This document shows, in pieces, positions 27,950 through 36,512 of a DNA stretch of 36,512 bases (its first letter is position 1; every line of letters begins with the position of its first letter). The notes under the pieces are model-generated. The model saw only the letters and a list, made by a program, of their open reading frames with translations. It was not told the origin of the DNA and ran no database searches. The position numbers and the translations under genes were made by a program. The DNA comes from Lawsonibacter sp. (GTDB lineage: Bacteria > Bacillota > Clostridia > Oscillospirales > Oscillospiraceae): assembly GCA_022791075.1 (NCBI GenBank), contig JAAVYL010000116.1:1-36512 (forward strand). The letters are read 5' to 3'.

Positions 27950-28948
27950 TCAGGAGAGGCTGGGGGAGACAACCCACAGGGGGGCACCGCTGCTTCGGGA
28001 GGCGGACAGCTCCTCCAGGAGCAGCTCCAGGTCCCAGGTGGTCAGGCTGCGCTCTTTGCTGGCCGGATCGGCCACCAGAATGCTGCCCTCCAGGGTGATC
28101 CCCCGCAGCACGATAAAGTGTCCGCCGTTGGTGAAGTGTCCCGGGCCCATCAGGGCAACCATGAGCTGGCCAGTGGACAGCAGCTGGGCTACTGTATTCA
28201 GGTCGGCCTCCTCCGGAGGGAGTGGGGTGCAGGTCAGCCCGAAGGCCTCAGACACGCCGGAGACGATGGAGTGGTAGGAGCCGTGCCTGCGGGCCCAGTA
28301 GCCCTGGTCCACACAATGCTGGGCCATTTGAATGGGATCGATGACCTCCTGCGTCAGCGTAGAGACCACAATAGCCATGGCAGTGGGACCACAGCCATAG
28401 CCGCCGATTTTATCGGAGCCATAGGCCTCCTCCGCCCAGGGTTCGGCGGTCTGGTCAAAATAAACGGTCTCCTGTGTGCCTCCGGTGAGATACTCCTGGC
28501 CGTCATGTACAGTCAGCACGGTGACGTCCAGATCGGCCGGGGGCCTGGGCGGCGGTGCGGCAACCTGGCCGTCTACCAGCTGGAGTTCTTCCAGCTCGGG
28601 CTCCGGCGGAGCAGTGAACTCCTCCCAGGAGGCCTGAAGCTGGTCCCAGGTGTTCTGAAGGCGGGCGGATGCGTTGGTGGCTGTGGTACTGGCCGTATCG
28701 CAGAGCTTGTCCCAAATCTCCTGGCTGGTGTCGGATATGTACTGTATGCCGGTCCGGACGGGGGCGGTAATGCGGGCATAGAGCTCTGGGGCAAAGTAGG
28801 AACACATTACCAGCTCCATTCCCCCGATACACAGCACAGCCAGCACCAGAACCGGAAGAAGGACGGGTATTTTCTTTTTGTGCGGCTGATCAGACTTTTT
28901 CACGATTACCCCCGGAAATTTAAAAATAGCTCTTTTCATCTGCTTCAA
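27950..28948 (-). CDS. Membrane-anchored papain-like (Peptidase C39-like) cysteine peptidase
   Basis: N-term TM (IPVLLPVLVLAVLCIGG); YGCGPTAMAIV (Cys), NGGHFIVLRGI (His), VADPAS (Asp/Asn). Confidence 0.85.
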   Translation of the reverse strand: MKQMKRAIFKFPGVIVKKSDQPHKKKIPVLLPVLVLAVLCIGGMELVMCSYFAPELYARITAPVRTGIQYISDTSQEIWDKLCDTASTTATNASARLQNTWDQLQASWEEFTAPPEPELEELQLVDGQVAAPPPRPPADLDVTVLTVHDGQEYLTGGTQETVYFDQTAEPWAEEAYGSDKIGGYGCGPTAMAIVVSTLTQEVIDPIQMAQHCVDQGYWARRHGSYHSIVSGVSEAFGLTCTPLPPEEADLNTVAQLLSTGQLMVALMGPGHFTNGGHFIVLRGITLEGSILVADPASKERSLTTWDLELLLEELSASRSSGAPLWVVSPSLS

Positions 28949-28953
28949 AAACG

Positions 28954-28982
28954 ATTATACTACAAGAAGAATAAATTTTGAA
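28954..28982 (-). promoter_or_regulatory. Candidate sigma-A promoter for the C39-like peptidase gene
   Basis: Minus strand TTCAAA-N17-TATAAT (plus-strand TTTGAA 28977-28982, ATTATA 28954-28959). Confidence 0.6.
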
Positions 28983-29049
28983 CTATAAATTTATGGCTCG
29001 GCCTGAAAATTTCGGGCGGCGGGACATAACGGCAAGGGAGCCTTATCAG

Positions 29050-29760
29050 ATGCCGGTAATATGTTTGGAAAATGCTTCAAAGCTATATAAATCGGAGGAT
29101 AAGAAGGACAAACGCAAGCACTACGCGGTTCGGGAACTGAACGTGACCATTGAACAGGGCGAGTTTGTCTTCCTCATCGGCAGCAGCGGCGCAGGAAAGA
29201 GCACCATGCTCAAGCTGCTGGGGGGAGAGATCTCTCCTGATGAGGGAGCTGTCCTGGTGGACAGTGTGAACATTGCCCGGTATTTTGGTCCCTGGAAGGC
29301 CAGACTGGCCCGAACCTTCGGCATTGTCAGCCAACAGACCCTGCTGATCCGGAAGCGCACCATCATGGAGAACCTGATGGTGGCCGGCCGGGCCAGCGGA
29401 ATGCAGCGCAAGAGCAAGGCGGCGGCGGAGAAGGCGCTGGGACTGGTGGGACTGCCCAATGTGGGGGAGTGCTTTCCGGCGCAGCTGTCCATTGGAGAGG
29501 TGAGGCGGGTGGAGCTGGCCCGGGCGCTGGTCAGCAGTCCGCCGGTGTTGTTGCTGGATGAGCTGACCGCCAATCTGGACGATGATACAATTTGGGATAT
29601 TATACATCTGCTCCATGAGCTGAATAACCGCGGCACCACCGTTGTGATGGCAACCCATGCCAGCCAGTACGTAAATATTATGCGCCGCCGTGTCATTACT
29701 CTGGTGGATGGGAAAATAATTGGTGATGTGCAGAACGGAAAGTATGGAGATATCGTATAA
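29050..29760 (+). CDS. FtsE-like ABC transporter ATP-binding protein (ORF track start 28978; ATG at 29050 better supported)
   Basis: Walker A IGSSGAGKSTMLKLLGG, signature LSIGEVRRVELARAL, Walker B VLLLDELTANLDDD, MATH; RBS AAGGGAG upstream of 29050. Confidence 0.85.
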   Translation: MPVICLENASKLYKSEDKKDKRKHYAVRELNVTIEQGEFVFLIGSSGAGKSTMLKLLGGEISPDEGAVLVDSVNIARYFGPWKARLARTFGIVSQQTLLIRKRTIMENLMVAGRASGMQRKSKAAAEKALGLVGLPNVGECFPAQLSIGEVRRVELARALVSSPPVLLLDELTANLDDDTIWDIIHLLHELNNRGTTVVMATHASQYVNIMRRRVITLVDGKIIGDVQNGKYGDIV

Positions 29761-29845
29761 AAACAAAGAAGAAATCCATTCATATTTTGTAAAATGTGAA
29801 AAATCCAGAAAATTCAGGAAAATTGTTCAAAATCACGACTTGTTC

Positions 29846-29874
29846 TTGATTCTAAAGAAGAAGTGGTGTATAAT
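29846..29874 (+). promoter_or_regulatory. Candidate sigma-A promoter for MCP
   Basis: TTGATT (29846-29851)-N17-TATAAT (29869-29874). Confidence 0.7.
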
Positions 29875-29940
29875 GAAAGCCGAAGCGCGTAATGCTCCCG
29901 CGCCGCAGCCGCGACGGGGACAAAATGGGAGGAGTACAGT

Positions 29941-31752
29941 ATGAATTTCAAAAACATGTCTATTAAAAAGAGCCTGATCGTGGGGTTTGGCACAACCATC
30001 CTGATTTCGGCTGTCATCATTATCGCATCGCTGATTTTGATGAATGTGCAGAAGAACGCTTATACTGACATTCTGGACCACTATGTGGAGACGAACCAGC
30101 TGGTCTCCCAGTGCCGGATCGATTACAATATTGCCGCCCGCAACCTGCGGGATGTGGCTCTGTCCGGCAATCAGAACGGGCTCAGCACCGTTACATCCAA
30201 GCTGGAGGAGCTCAGCACCGTGATGAGCGATATGAAGACGGCCTATCCCAAGGAGCTGAAGGACCGCACGTTGCTCGACGATTTTGTGAAAGCGTTGGAT
30301 AGTTGGAAAGAGGAGGCCGAGCAGATTGCTGAGGTTGTGCGCACAGACCGGAACCGTGCGGCCGAAATGATTGTCAGTGAGTGTACTCCTGCATTGGATG
30401 CCGCCGCAAAGGCTGGCGACAGGCTGGCCTCTGATCTGCAGAACAAGCAGAAGGACATTATTAATGAACAGAACATGGCCTCCAACATTGCACTGGTCGT
30501 TATTGTTGTTGTGATGGTGCTGGCCACCCTGGCTGTGCTGGCCATGGCGACCAAGATCATCAAGAGCATTGTGGAGCCCAGCACTCAGGTCCGTGGCGCT
30601 CTGGTGGGCTTCAGCCAGGGCAACTTGTCTGTGCCTGTTGATTACACAGGCAAAAATGAGCTGGGTGAGATGTGCGATGCCCTGCGTACCAGCCAGAGAG
30701 TGCTGAACAGCGTGATTAAAGATATTTCTGAGACCACCGGCCAGATGGCAAAGGGCAACTTCGATGTGGAGCTGACCGCCACCTTCCCTGGAGACCTGGC
30801 CCCCATCCAGCAGAGCGTGAATCAGTTTGTCCTGCGCATGAGCGAGACCATTTCCAATATCTCCTCTTCCGCCGACCAGGTGTCTGCCGGCTCTGATCAG
30901 GTGTCCAACAGCGCCCAGGCTCTGGCACAAGGCGCCACGGAGCAGGCGAGCTCTGTGGAGGAGCTGTCCGCCACGATCACCGATATTTCTGAAAATGCCA
31001 AGCGCACTGCCGCCTCCGCTGAGCAGGCCGGTCAGTCTGTACATGAGGCGGGCAATCAGGTTGTCACCAGTGTGGAGTATGTCAAGCAGCTGAACGTTGC
31101 AATGGACAATATCTCCAGTTCCTCTCAGGAGATTGGCAAGATTATTGCCACGATTGAGAATATCGCATTCCAGACCAACATCCTGGCGCTGAACGCCGCT
31201 GTAGAGGCCGCCCGTGCGGGCTCCGCCGGCAAGGGCTTTGCCGTGGTGGCGGATGAGGTGCGCAACCTGGCCACCAAGTCTGACGAGGCCGCAAAGGCGA
31301 CCAAGGACCTGATCGACGGCTCCATGACTGCCGTCCGCGAGGGCACTGAGGCTGTGAGCAAGGTTACCTCCTCTCTGGAGCGGACAAATGAGCTGGCCGG
31401 CGGCGTAACCACAATGATAGAGACCGTGGTGGAGGCCGTGGAGAGCCAGACCCAGGCAATTATGCAGGTTACAGAGGGCATTGACCAGATTTCTGCTGTG
31501 GTGCAGACGAACTCTGCCACCAGTGAGGAGTGTGCCGCTGCCAGCGAGCAGCTCTCCTCCCAGGCCAACATCATGCACCAGATGATGGCTGAGTTTAAGG
31601 TGAGCTCCAAGGTGAGCGGAGGCTTTGGCTCCTCCAGTTTTACTCCTGCGCCGACCCCCAGCTATCAGAGCAGCTCCTCCAGCTGGGACAGTGATGAGGA
31701 TTACGGTGCCTCCAGCTCCTCTGACAATCCCTTTACCGGCGTGAAATATTAA
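29941..31752 (+). CDS. Methyl-accepting chemotaxis protein
   Basis: Two TMs, HAMP, signalling tip [43 protein letters not shown]. Confidence 0.97.
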   Translation: MNFKNMSIKKSLIVGFGTTILISAVIIIASLILMNVQKNAYTDILDHYVETNQLVSQCRIDYNIAARNLRDVALSGNQNGLSTVTSKLEELSTVMSDMKTAYPKELKDRTLLDDFVKALDSWKEEAEQIAEVVRTDRNRAAEMIVSECTPALDAAAKAGDRLASDLQNKQKDIINEQNMASNIALVVIVVVMVLATLAVLAMATKIIKSIVEPSTQVRGALVGFSQGNLSVPVDYTGKNELGEMCDALRTSQRVLNSVIKDISETTGQMAKGNFDVELTATFPGDLAPIQQSVNQFVLRMSETISNISSSADQVSAGSDQVSNSAQALAQGATEQASSVEELSATITDISENAKRTAASAEQAGQSVHEAGNQVVTSVEYVKQLNVAMDNISSSSQEIGKIIATIENIAFQTNILALNAAVEAARAGSAGKGFAVVADEVRNLATKSDEAAKATKDLIDGSMTAVREGTEAVSKVTSSLERTNELAGGVTTMIETVVEAVESQTQAIMQVTEGIDQISAVVQTNSATSEECAAASEQLSSQANIMHQMMAEFKVSSKVSGGFGSSSFTPAPTPSYQSSSSSWDSDEDYGASSSSDNPFTGVKY

Positions 31753-31790
31753 CTGGCTAAGACGGGTGCGGAAACTCCGGCCCCGCAGCA

Positions 31791-31822
31791 AATATGGCGT
31801 CCCGGTATCGGGACGCCATATT
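31791..31822. terminator. Terminator hairpin after MCP
   Basis: Perfect 14-bp stem AATATGGCGTCCCG-GTAT-CGGGACGCCATATT. Confidence 0.8.
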
Positions 31823-31929
31823 CTCAGTTAGCAGTGAGAATCTGTATTTGCAGCGAACTGCAGGAAAAAACCTGTTTTAATACGGCCGGCTGCTGTGAAT
31901 ACTGACCCTGAGATGGGAGGTGGACCTGA

Positions 31930-33960
31930 ATGACAAAACGAAAGCCACAGGAGAGCGAGATGATTTTTGCCCTGGACATCGGAACGCGGAGTATTATTGG
32001 GATTGTGGGCAAGGTGGTGGATGAACGGTTTCAGGTGCTGGCCATTGAGAAGGAGGAGCACGGCAAACGGGCCATGCTGGACGGTCAGATTGAGGACATC
32101 GTTCAGGTGGCCAAGGTGGCCCGGCGTGTGACCCGACGGCTGGAGGAGCGGCTGGACTGTACGCTGGAACGGGTGTGTGTGGCTGCCGCCGGCCGGGCCC
32201 TGCGTACAGAGACGGGCAGCTATACTCTGGAGCTGCCTGAGGTTACCCGCATCACCAACGATATGATAGGCCGCCTGGAGAGCGGCGCTGTCTCCGATGC
32301 TGAGGCGCAGATTGGACAGGGGCAGGAGGCCCAGCGCAGGTTTTACCTGGTGGGCTACACTGTCTCCGGATATCAGCTGGACCGTTACCCGATGAGCACC
32401 CTGCGGGGACATAACGGACAGGTGCTGGAAGCCACTGTGGTGGCGACCTTTCTGCCCAGCGAGGTGGTGGAGAGCCTCTATGCTGTTATGGAGGCGGCCG
32501 ATCTGGAGGTTGCAAGCCTGACTTTGGAGCCCATTGCCGCCCTGAATGCCGCCATCCCCGCCGACCTGAGGCTGCTCAATCTTGTGCTGGCCGATATCGG
32601 GGCGGGCACGTCGGACATTGCGGTCTGCCGGGACGGCACTGTCGTGGGCTATACCATGGCGACCATCGCCGGAGATGAGATCACAGAGGAGCTGATGCGA
32701 TGCTACCTGGTCCCGTTTGCCACAGCGGAGCGGATGAAAACTCAGCTCTCTGAGGAGAGCGTCACCTATCGGGATGTGCTGGGGCTGGAGCAGAGTATCT
32801 CCGGCAGCCGCCTCCAGGAGACGGTGCTGCAGCCCGCCCGTACGCTGGCCCAGGAGATTGCCCATCGGGTGGTGACCCTCAACGGCTCCGCCCCCTCGGC
32901 GCTGTTCCTGGCCGGCGGCGGCAGTAAGCTGGAGGGACTTCGGGAGCTGGTGGCTGAGGCGCTGGATATGGACGAGAACCGGGTGGCTCTGGCGGGAAAT
33001 AACTATGAGCTCACCGCCTTTTCCGACAGCTATGACATCAATGATCCGGAGCTGGCCACGCCGCTGGGCATTGCTGTGTCGGCGGGGCTGGGTCTGATCA
33101 GCGACAGCTATCGAATCCTCCTCAACGGCAAGCCTGCCAAGCTGTTTCGCAGCGGTACGCTGACGGTGATGGAGCTGCTGATGATGAACGGCTATACATA
33201 CTCTGACCTGCTGGGCCGGACAGGAAAGAACTTGAGCGTGATGGTAGACGGACAGCGTATGCTGTTTCGGGGGCAGCCTGCCACGCCCTGTACCCTGCGG
33301 CTGAACGGCGAGGAGGCCACGCCGTCCTCTCTGGTCTATGCCGGAGATAATATTGAGTTTATCCCCGCTGTACCTGGAGCGTCAGCGCAGAGGACCCTGA
33401 AGGACCTGCTGGGGGCGGATTTCAGCGGCGGCGTTGCCGTCAATGGCCGTCTGGCGGATCTGGAAACCAGACTGAATACGGGCGACCAGATTATGACCTC
33501 GAGCCGGCCTGTGCGCCCTTCCCCGCCGGTCCGCCAGCCAGCGCCGCCGCCCGCCGCGGCCTCTCCCCCCTCCCACACGCAGCAGCCTGAGGTCAAGCCT
33601 GCTGAACCCGGGGAGAGGACTGAGGCGGTGTCTCCGGCAGCACGTCCCGGCCACTGGGAAAAGCCGGCTCAGCCCAGTCCGCCGCAGCCTGCCCCGGCGC
33701 CGGTGAAGCCGGTATCTGCTCCGGCAGCGCCAAAAACCCAGAGAAAGCCGGTTCAGCTTACCCTCAATGGTGAGCCGCTGAGCCTGCCCGGCAAGGAGGA
33801 TCGTACCCCCTACTACCTGATGGACCTGCTGGATTTCTCGGGGATCGACTTTGAGCACCTGGACCGGGGAGTTGAGCTGAAGGTCAATGGGACCGAGTGT
33901 GCCTTTACCCAGGAGCTTCGCGCTCAGGATGATGTAGTCATCCGCTATATGGATATGTAA
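31930..33960 (+). CDS. FtsA-like actin-fold protein with C-terminal beta-grasp-like modules
   Basis: MIFALDIGTRSIIGIVGKVVDERFQVLAIEKEEH, SHS2-like insertion, ADIGAGTSDIAVCRDGTVVGYTMATIAGDEITEELM, LFLAGGGSKLEGL. Confidence 0.85.
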   Translation: MTKRKPQESEMIFALDIGTRSIIGIVGKVVDERFQVLAIEKEEHGKRAMLDGQIEDIVQVAKVARRVTRRLEERLDCTLERVCVAAAGRALRTETGSYTLELPEVTRITNDMIGRLESGAVSDAEAQIGQGQEAQRRFYLVGYTVSGYQLDRYPMSTLRGHNGQVLEATVVATFLPSEVVESLYAVMEAADLEVASLTLEPIAALNAAIPADLRLLNLVLADIGAGTSDIAVCRDGTVVGYTMATIAGDEITEELMRCYLVPFATAERMKTQLSEESVTYRDVLGLEQSISGSRLQETVLQPARTLAQEIAHRVVTLNGSAPSALFLAGGGSKLEGLRELVAEALDMDENRVALAGNNYELTAFSDSYDINDPELATPLGIAVSAGLGLISDSYRILLNGKPAKLFRSGTLTVMELLMMNGYTYSDLLGRTGKNLSVMVDGQRMLFRGQPATPCTLRLNGEEATPSSLVYAGDNIEFIPAVPGASAQRTLKDLLGADFSGGVAVNGRLADLETRLNTGDQIMTSSRPVRPSPPVRQPAPPPAAASPPSHTQQPEVKPAEPGERTEAVSPAARPGHWEKPAQPSPPQPAPAPVKPVSAPAAPKTQRKPVQLTLNGEPLSLPGKEDRTPYYLMDLLDFSGIDFEHLDRGVELKVNGTECAFTQELRAQDDVVIRYMDM

Positions 33961-33975
33961 TGGAGTGAGTCTGTT

Positions 33976-34869
33976 TTGGCAAGAGTGAAAAAAGAAAAAG
34001 TAAAAAAGGAAAAGAAGGAGAAGGGCGAAAAGAAAAAGGGCGGCAAAAAGAAGCTGCTGGTTCTCTTTCTGGGTCTGATTCTGCTGGCTGCTGTGGCTGC
34101 TGTGGTTGTACTCTTTGTATTGCCCAAATTTTTTGGGGAGCAGGATGAAACGGAGAAGGAACCGCCTAAGGGGCTGCAGACCTATGAGGTGGGAGAGGAC
34201 ACCGCCGCCGCGCTGGACACGATTTTGGAGGAGGGCGAGGGACGTCTGATCGCCCATCGGGGACCTGAGAAGCCCAAGGGTGACGAGAGCCAGCCCCAGG
34301 ACCGGCACACCTACATTTACGAGATGGAAAGCTACGCCGCCGTCATGGACCGCTATCTGGACCTGATGATGGGAGAGGAGCAGGGCTTTGTCCTTGTTGA
34401 CGAGGAGTATCTGCACCTGCAGGAGCGTCCGGAGCTGGTGGATGAGGAGGGAGCCTTAATTCTGGCCCGGGCCTCTGTGCTGGAGGGCAATGTGTTCCAG
34501 CTGGTGATCGGCTGGTCCCAGTCCAGCGGTACGCTGGCCGTCCGGGTATCTACCGCGGAGGGCGGAATCCACGAGCCGAAGAATGATACTGCGCCGCCTG
34601 TTATTGCAGCCACAGTTCAGGAGCAGCTGGACACCCTGAATGCGATGGAGCCCTCCCAGCTGACCCTGTCTGGAAGCTCCATGTCTGAGTATGACATCTA
34701 CCCTGTTGAAGGGTTTGTCAGAATTGATGAATATTACTGCCGCCGCTTCAATATCTATGCGGCGGGAGAATCGGGGGATATTGTGGCCATCATCTTCCTT
34801 AGCGGCGACCAGAAGCACGTTTTCCGTATGGACGTGAATGATAACACAATTATCACCGCTCTGTGGTGA
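33976..34869 (+). CDS. Single-pass membrane protein of unknown function, Lys-rich N-term (TTG start proposed)
   Basis: MARVKKEKVKKEKKEKGEKKKGGKKKLLVLFLGLILLAAVAAVVVLFVLPKFF; 15-nt gap from FtsA-like gene. Confidence 0.75.
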   Translation: MARVKKEKVKKEKKEKGEKKKGGKKKLLVLFLGLILLAAVAAVVVLFVLPKFFGEQDETEKEPPKGLQTYEVGEDTAAALDTILEEGEGRLIAHRGPEKPKGDESQPQDRHTYIYEMESYAAVMDRYLDLMMGEEQGFVLVDEEYLHLQERPELVDEEGALILARASVLEGNVFQLVIGWSQSSGTLAVRVSTAEGGIHEPKNDTAPPVIAATVQEQLDTLNAMEPSQLTLSGSSMSEYDIYPVEGFVRIDEYYCRRFNIYAAGESGDIVAIIFLSGDQKHVFRMDVNDNTIITALW

Positions 34870-34895
34870 GCCGGCTGAAAGTACTGCTGCTGGAC

Positions 34896-34922
34896 TTAAG
34901 AAACGGGCGTCCGTGCCGATAA
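34896..34922 (+). promoter_or_regulatory. Candidate sigma-28 promoter upstream of YjfB-like ORF
   Basis: TTAA (34896-34899)-N15-GCCGATAA (34915-34922). Confidence 0.65.
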
Positions 34923-34968
34923 TTATGTTGGAGCAACACCCTATTTTATCAGAAGGGAGAGGACAGTT

Positions 34969-35139
34969 ATGGTAGAAGACATCATGGGGATGCAGATGGC
35001 TCAGCTTCAGACCAACTACAGCTATGGGCTGCTGAAGCGGTCTATGAATGACGCTGAGAGTCAGGCCCTGTCTCTTATCAACGACATGGTGGCTGCCGTG
35101 CCCGCTCCCGCCCAGTACGGCTTTGACGTGCTGGCGTGA
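34969..35139 (+). CDS. Small YjfB-like putative motility protein (56 aa), not in the supplied ORF list
   Basis: RBS GAAGGGAGAGGAC then MVEDIMGMQMAQLQTNYSYGLLKRSMNDAESQALSLINDMVAAVPAPAQYGFDVLA*; resembles YjfB motility family. Confidence 0.8.
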   Translation: MVEDIMGMQMAQLQTNYSYGLLKRSMNDAESQALSLINDMVAAVPAPAQYGFDVLA

Positions 35140-35161
35140 GCGAAAGCTGTTCCAAGCCAAG

Positions 35162-35198
35162 AAAACGGAGTGAGATCCAACCGGACTCACTCCGTTTT
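35162..35198. terminator. Rho-independent terminator after YjfB-like ORF
   Basis: AAAACGGAGTGAG (35162-35174) / CTCACTCCGTTTT (35186-35198). Confidence 0.85.
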
Positions 35199-35282
35199 GC
35201 TTTGTTTAGAATGGGGAGCACGGTATGAAGGGAATGGAACCGGACACATGAATTTATACTGCGGCAGCGGGAAAACTAATGC

Positions 35283-35340
35283 TTGACAAGGAAAGGGTTT
35301 CGCAGTACAATATAAACACCCCCCGGGGGTGGGGGGGTAT
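35283..35340 (+). promoter_or_regulatory. Sigma-A promoter with overlapping CsoR-like GC-rich operator for copper ATPase
   Basis: TTGACA (35283-35288)-N17-TACAAT (35306-35311), immediately followed by AAACACCCCCCGGGGGTGGGGGGGTAT (35314-35340). Confidence 0.7.
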
Positions 35341-35367
35341 CTTGAGCGCAAAGGTCAGGTGATCAAT

Positions 35368-36512
35368 GTGGAAAAACGGAAATTCAATATTACAGGCATG
35401 ACCTGCTCCGCCTGCTCTGCCCATGTGGAGAAGTCGGTTAGCAGGTTGGAAGGGGTCAAAACCGCCGCTGTCAGTCTGATGACCAACAGTATGACAGCGG
35501 AGTATGACGAAAACCTCCTGTCCGCAGAGGATATTATCAATGCAGTAATACAGTCCGGATACGGGGCCTCCCTGCCCCGGAACAGAGGAGAGAGGACGGC
35601 GGCCGCCCCCGGAGAAGATACCATGGCCCAGGAGCTGGCTTCCATGAGGCATAGAATGGTCTGGTCCTTTGTGTTTCTGATTCCGCTGTTCTATATCTCC
35701 ATGGGCCATATGATGGGCGCGCCTCTGCCCGCCGTTCTGGTGGGCCATGAGAACGCTGTGGCCTTTGGACTGACCCAGCTGCTGCTTACTCTGCCCATTA
35801 TGTATCTCAACGATAAGTATTATAAGGTGGGATTTAAAACCCTCTGGAATCGAGCGCCCAATATGGACAGCCTCATTGCTGTGGGCTCCGCCGCCGCCGT
35901 GGTCTATGGCGTCTTCGCCATCTACCAGATGGGCTGGGGCCTGGGCCGGGGGGACATGGAGCTGGTGTCCAGGTACCACATGGACCTGTACTTTGAGTCC
36001 GCCGGTATGATTCTCACCCTCATCACCCTGGGCAAATTTTTAGAGACCCGGTCCAAGGGCAAGACAGGAGAGGCCATCAGCCGCCTGATGGACCTGGCCC
36101 CTAAGACGGCCACTGTCCTGCGGGACGGCGCGGAGGTGGAAATCCCTGTGGAGGAGGTCCAGGTAGGGGACCGGGTGGTGGTCCGTCCGGGACAGTCCAT
36201 TCCTGTGGACGGCGTCATTGTGGAGGGCCAGTCAGCCGTGGACGAGTCCGCCCTCACCGGCGAGTCCCTCCCCGTGGACAAGGGCCCGGGGGACAAGGTA
36301 GCCGCCGCTTCCATCAATAAGTCGGGCTTTTTCACCTTTGAGGCCAGCCGGGTGGGGGAGGACACCACTTTGGCACAGATGATCCGCCTGGTGGAGGAGG
36401 CGTCGGCGTCAAAGGCTCCCATCGCTAAATTGGCCGATAAGGTGTCCGGAGTGTTTGTCCCCACGGTTATGGCCATTGCCTTGATTACGGCCATCGCTTG
36501 GCTGATCACCGG
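35368..36512 (+). CDS. copA: Copper-translocating P1B-type ATPase, CopA-like (3' truncated; GTG start)
   Basis: N-term HMA domain [33 protein letters not shown]; actuator [19 protein letters not shown]; absent from ORF track because it runs off the window. Confidence 0.9.
   Translation, partial: MEKRKFNITGMTCSACSAHVEKSVSRLEGVKTAAVSLMTNSMTAEYDENLLSAEDIINAVIQSGYGASLPRNRGERTAAAPGEDTMAQELASMRHRMVWSFVFLIPLFYISMGHMMGAPLPAVLVGHENAVAFGLTQLLLTLPIMYLNDKYYKVGFKTLWNRAPNMDSLIAVGSAAAVVYGVFAIYQMGWGLGRGDMELVSRYHMDLYFESAGMILTLITLGKFLETRSKGKTGEAISRLMDLAPKTATVLRDGAEVEIPVEEVQVGDRVVVRPGQSIPVDGVIVEGQSAVDESALTGESLPVDKGPGDKVAAASINKSGFFTFEASRVGEDTTLAQMIRLVEEASASKAPIAKLADKVSGVFVPTVMAIALITAIAWLIT

Noticed and set aside
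27890-28981. 363-aa plus-strand ORF antisense to the C39-like peptidase
   Set aside because: Low-complexity antisense translation; the minus strand has catalytic motifs, TM anchor and promoter
29869-29945. Sigma-28 promoter for MCP (TAAA... / GCCGAAGC)
   Set aside because: Spacing of about 22 nt is too long; sigma-A TTGATT-N17-TATAAT explains the region better
29833-31791. 652-aa minus-strand ORF antisense to the MCP
   Set aside because: Codon-bias artefact opposite a clear MCP; no domain, crosses the MCP promoter and terminator region

Overview
The window is a large flagellar and chemotaxis gene cluster from a GC-rich, probably Clostridia/Oscillospiraceae-like Firmicute (taxon inferred from gene content and codon bias, not proven). 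Plus-strand order: fliG(partial)-fliH-fliI-fliJ-hyp-fliK-flgD-TIGR02530-type-flgE-flbD/swrD-motA-motB-fliM-fliY-cheY-fliO-fliP-fliQ-fliR-flhB-flhA-fliA(sigma28)-flgF/G-like x2-cheC-cheD-cheV. A two-gene minus-strand unit (ParA-family ATPase plus a repeat/ComFB-domain protein) follows. Then fliD-fliS-fliT-like, a minus-strand C39-like peptidase, an FtsE-like ATPase, an MCP, an FtsA-like protein with its membrane partner, a small YjfB-like motility ORF, and a truncated copper P-type ATPase. The most interesting element is the minus-strand parA-comFB pair at 22303-24162. The ComFB-domain protein (ComFB is reported as a cyclic-di-nucleotide receptor fold) carries four exact-period 105-bp repeats, each encoding GGKMSQDDIERMLA(A/S)MD. 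This strongly resembles the CheY-P/FlhG-binding N-terminal peptide of FliM/FliY (LSQxEIDALL). A near-identical copy (MSQEEIERMMAGG) sits in the Pro/Ala linker of this cluster's own FliY, which lacks the usual N-terminal copy. The usual flhF-flhG genes between flhA and fliA are absent, as is fliL. I propose that the ParA/ComFB-repeat pair is an undescribed multivalent adaptor linking second-messenger sensing to C-ring/CheY partners or flagellar placement. Function is inference; no searches could be run.
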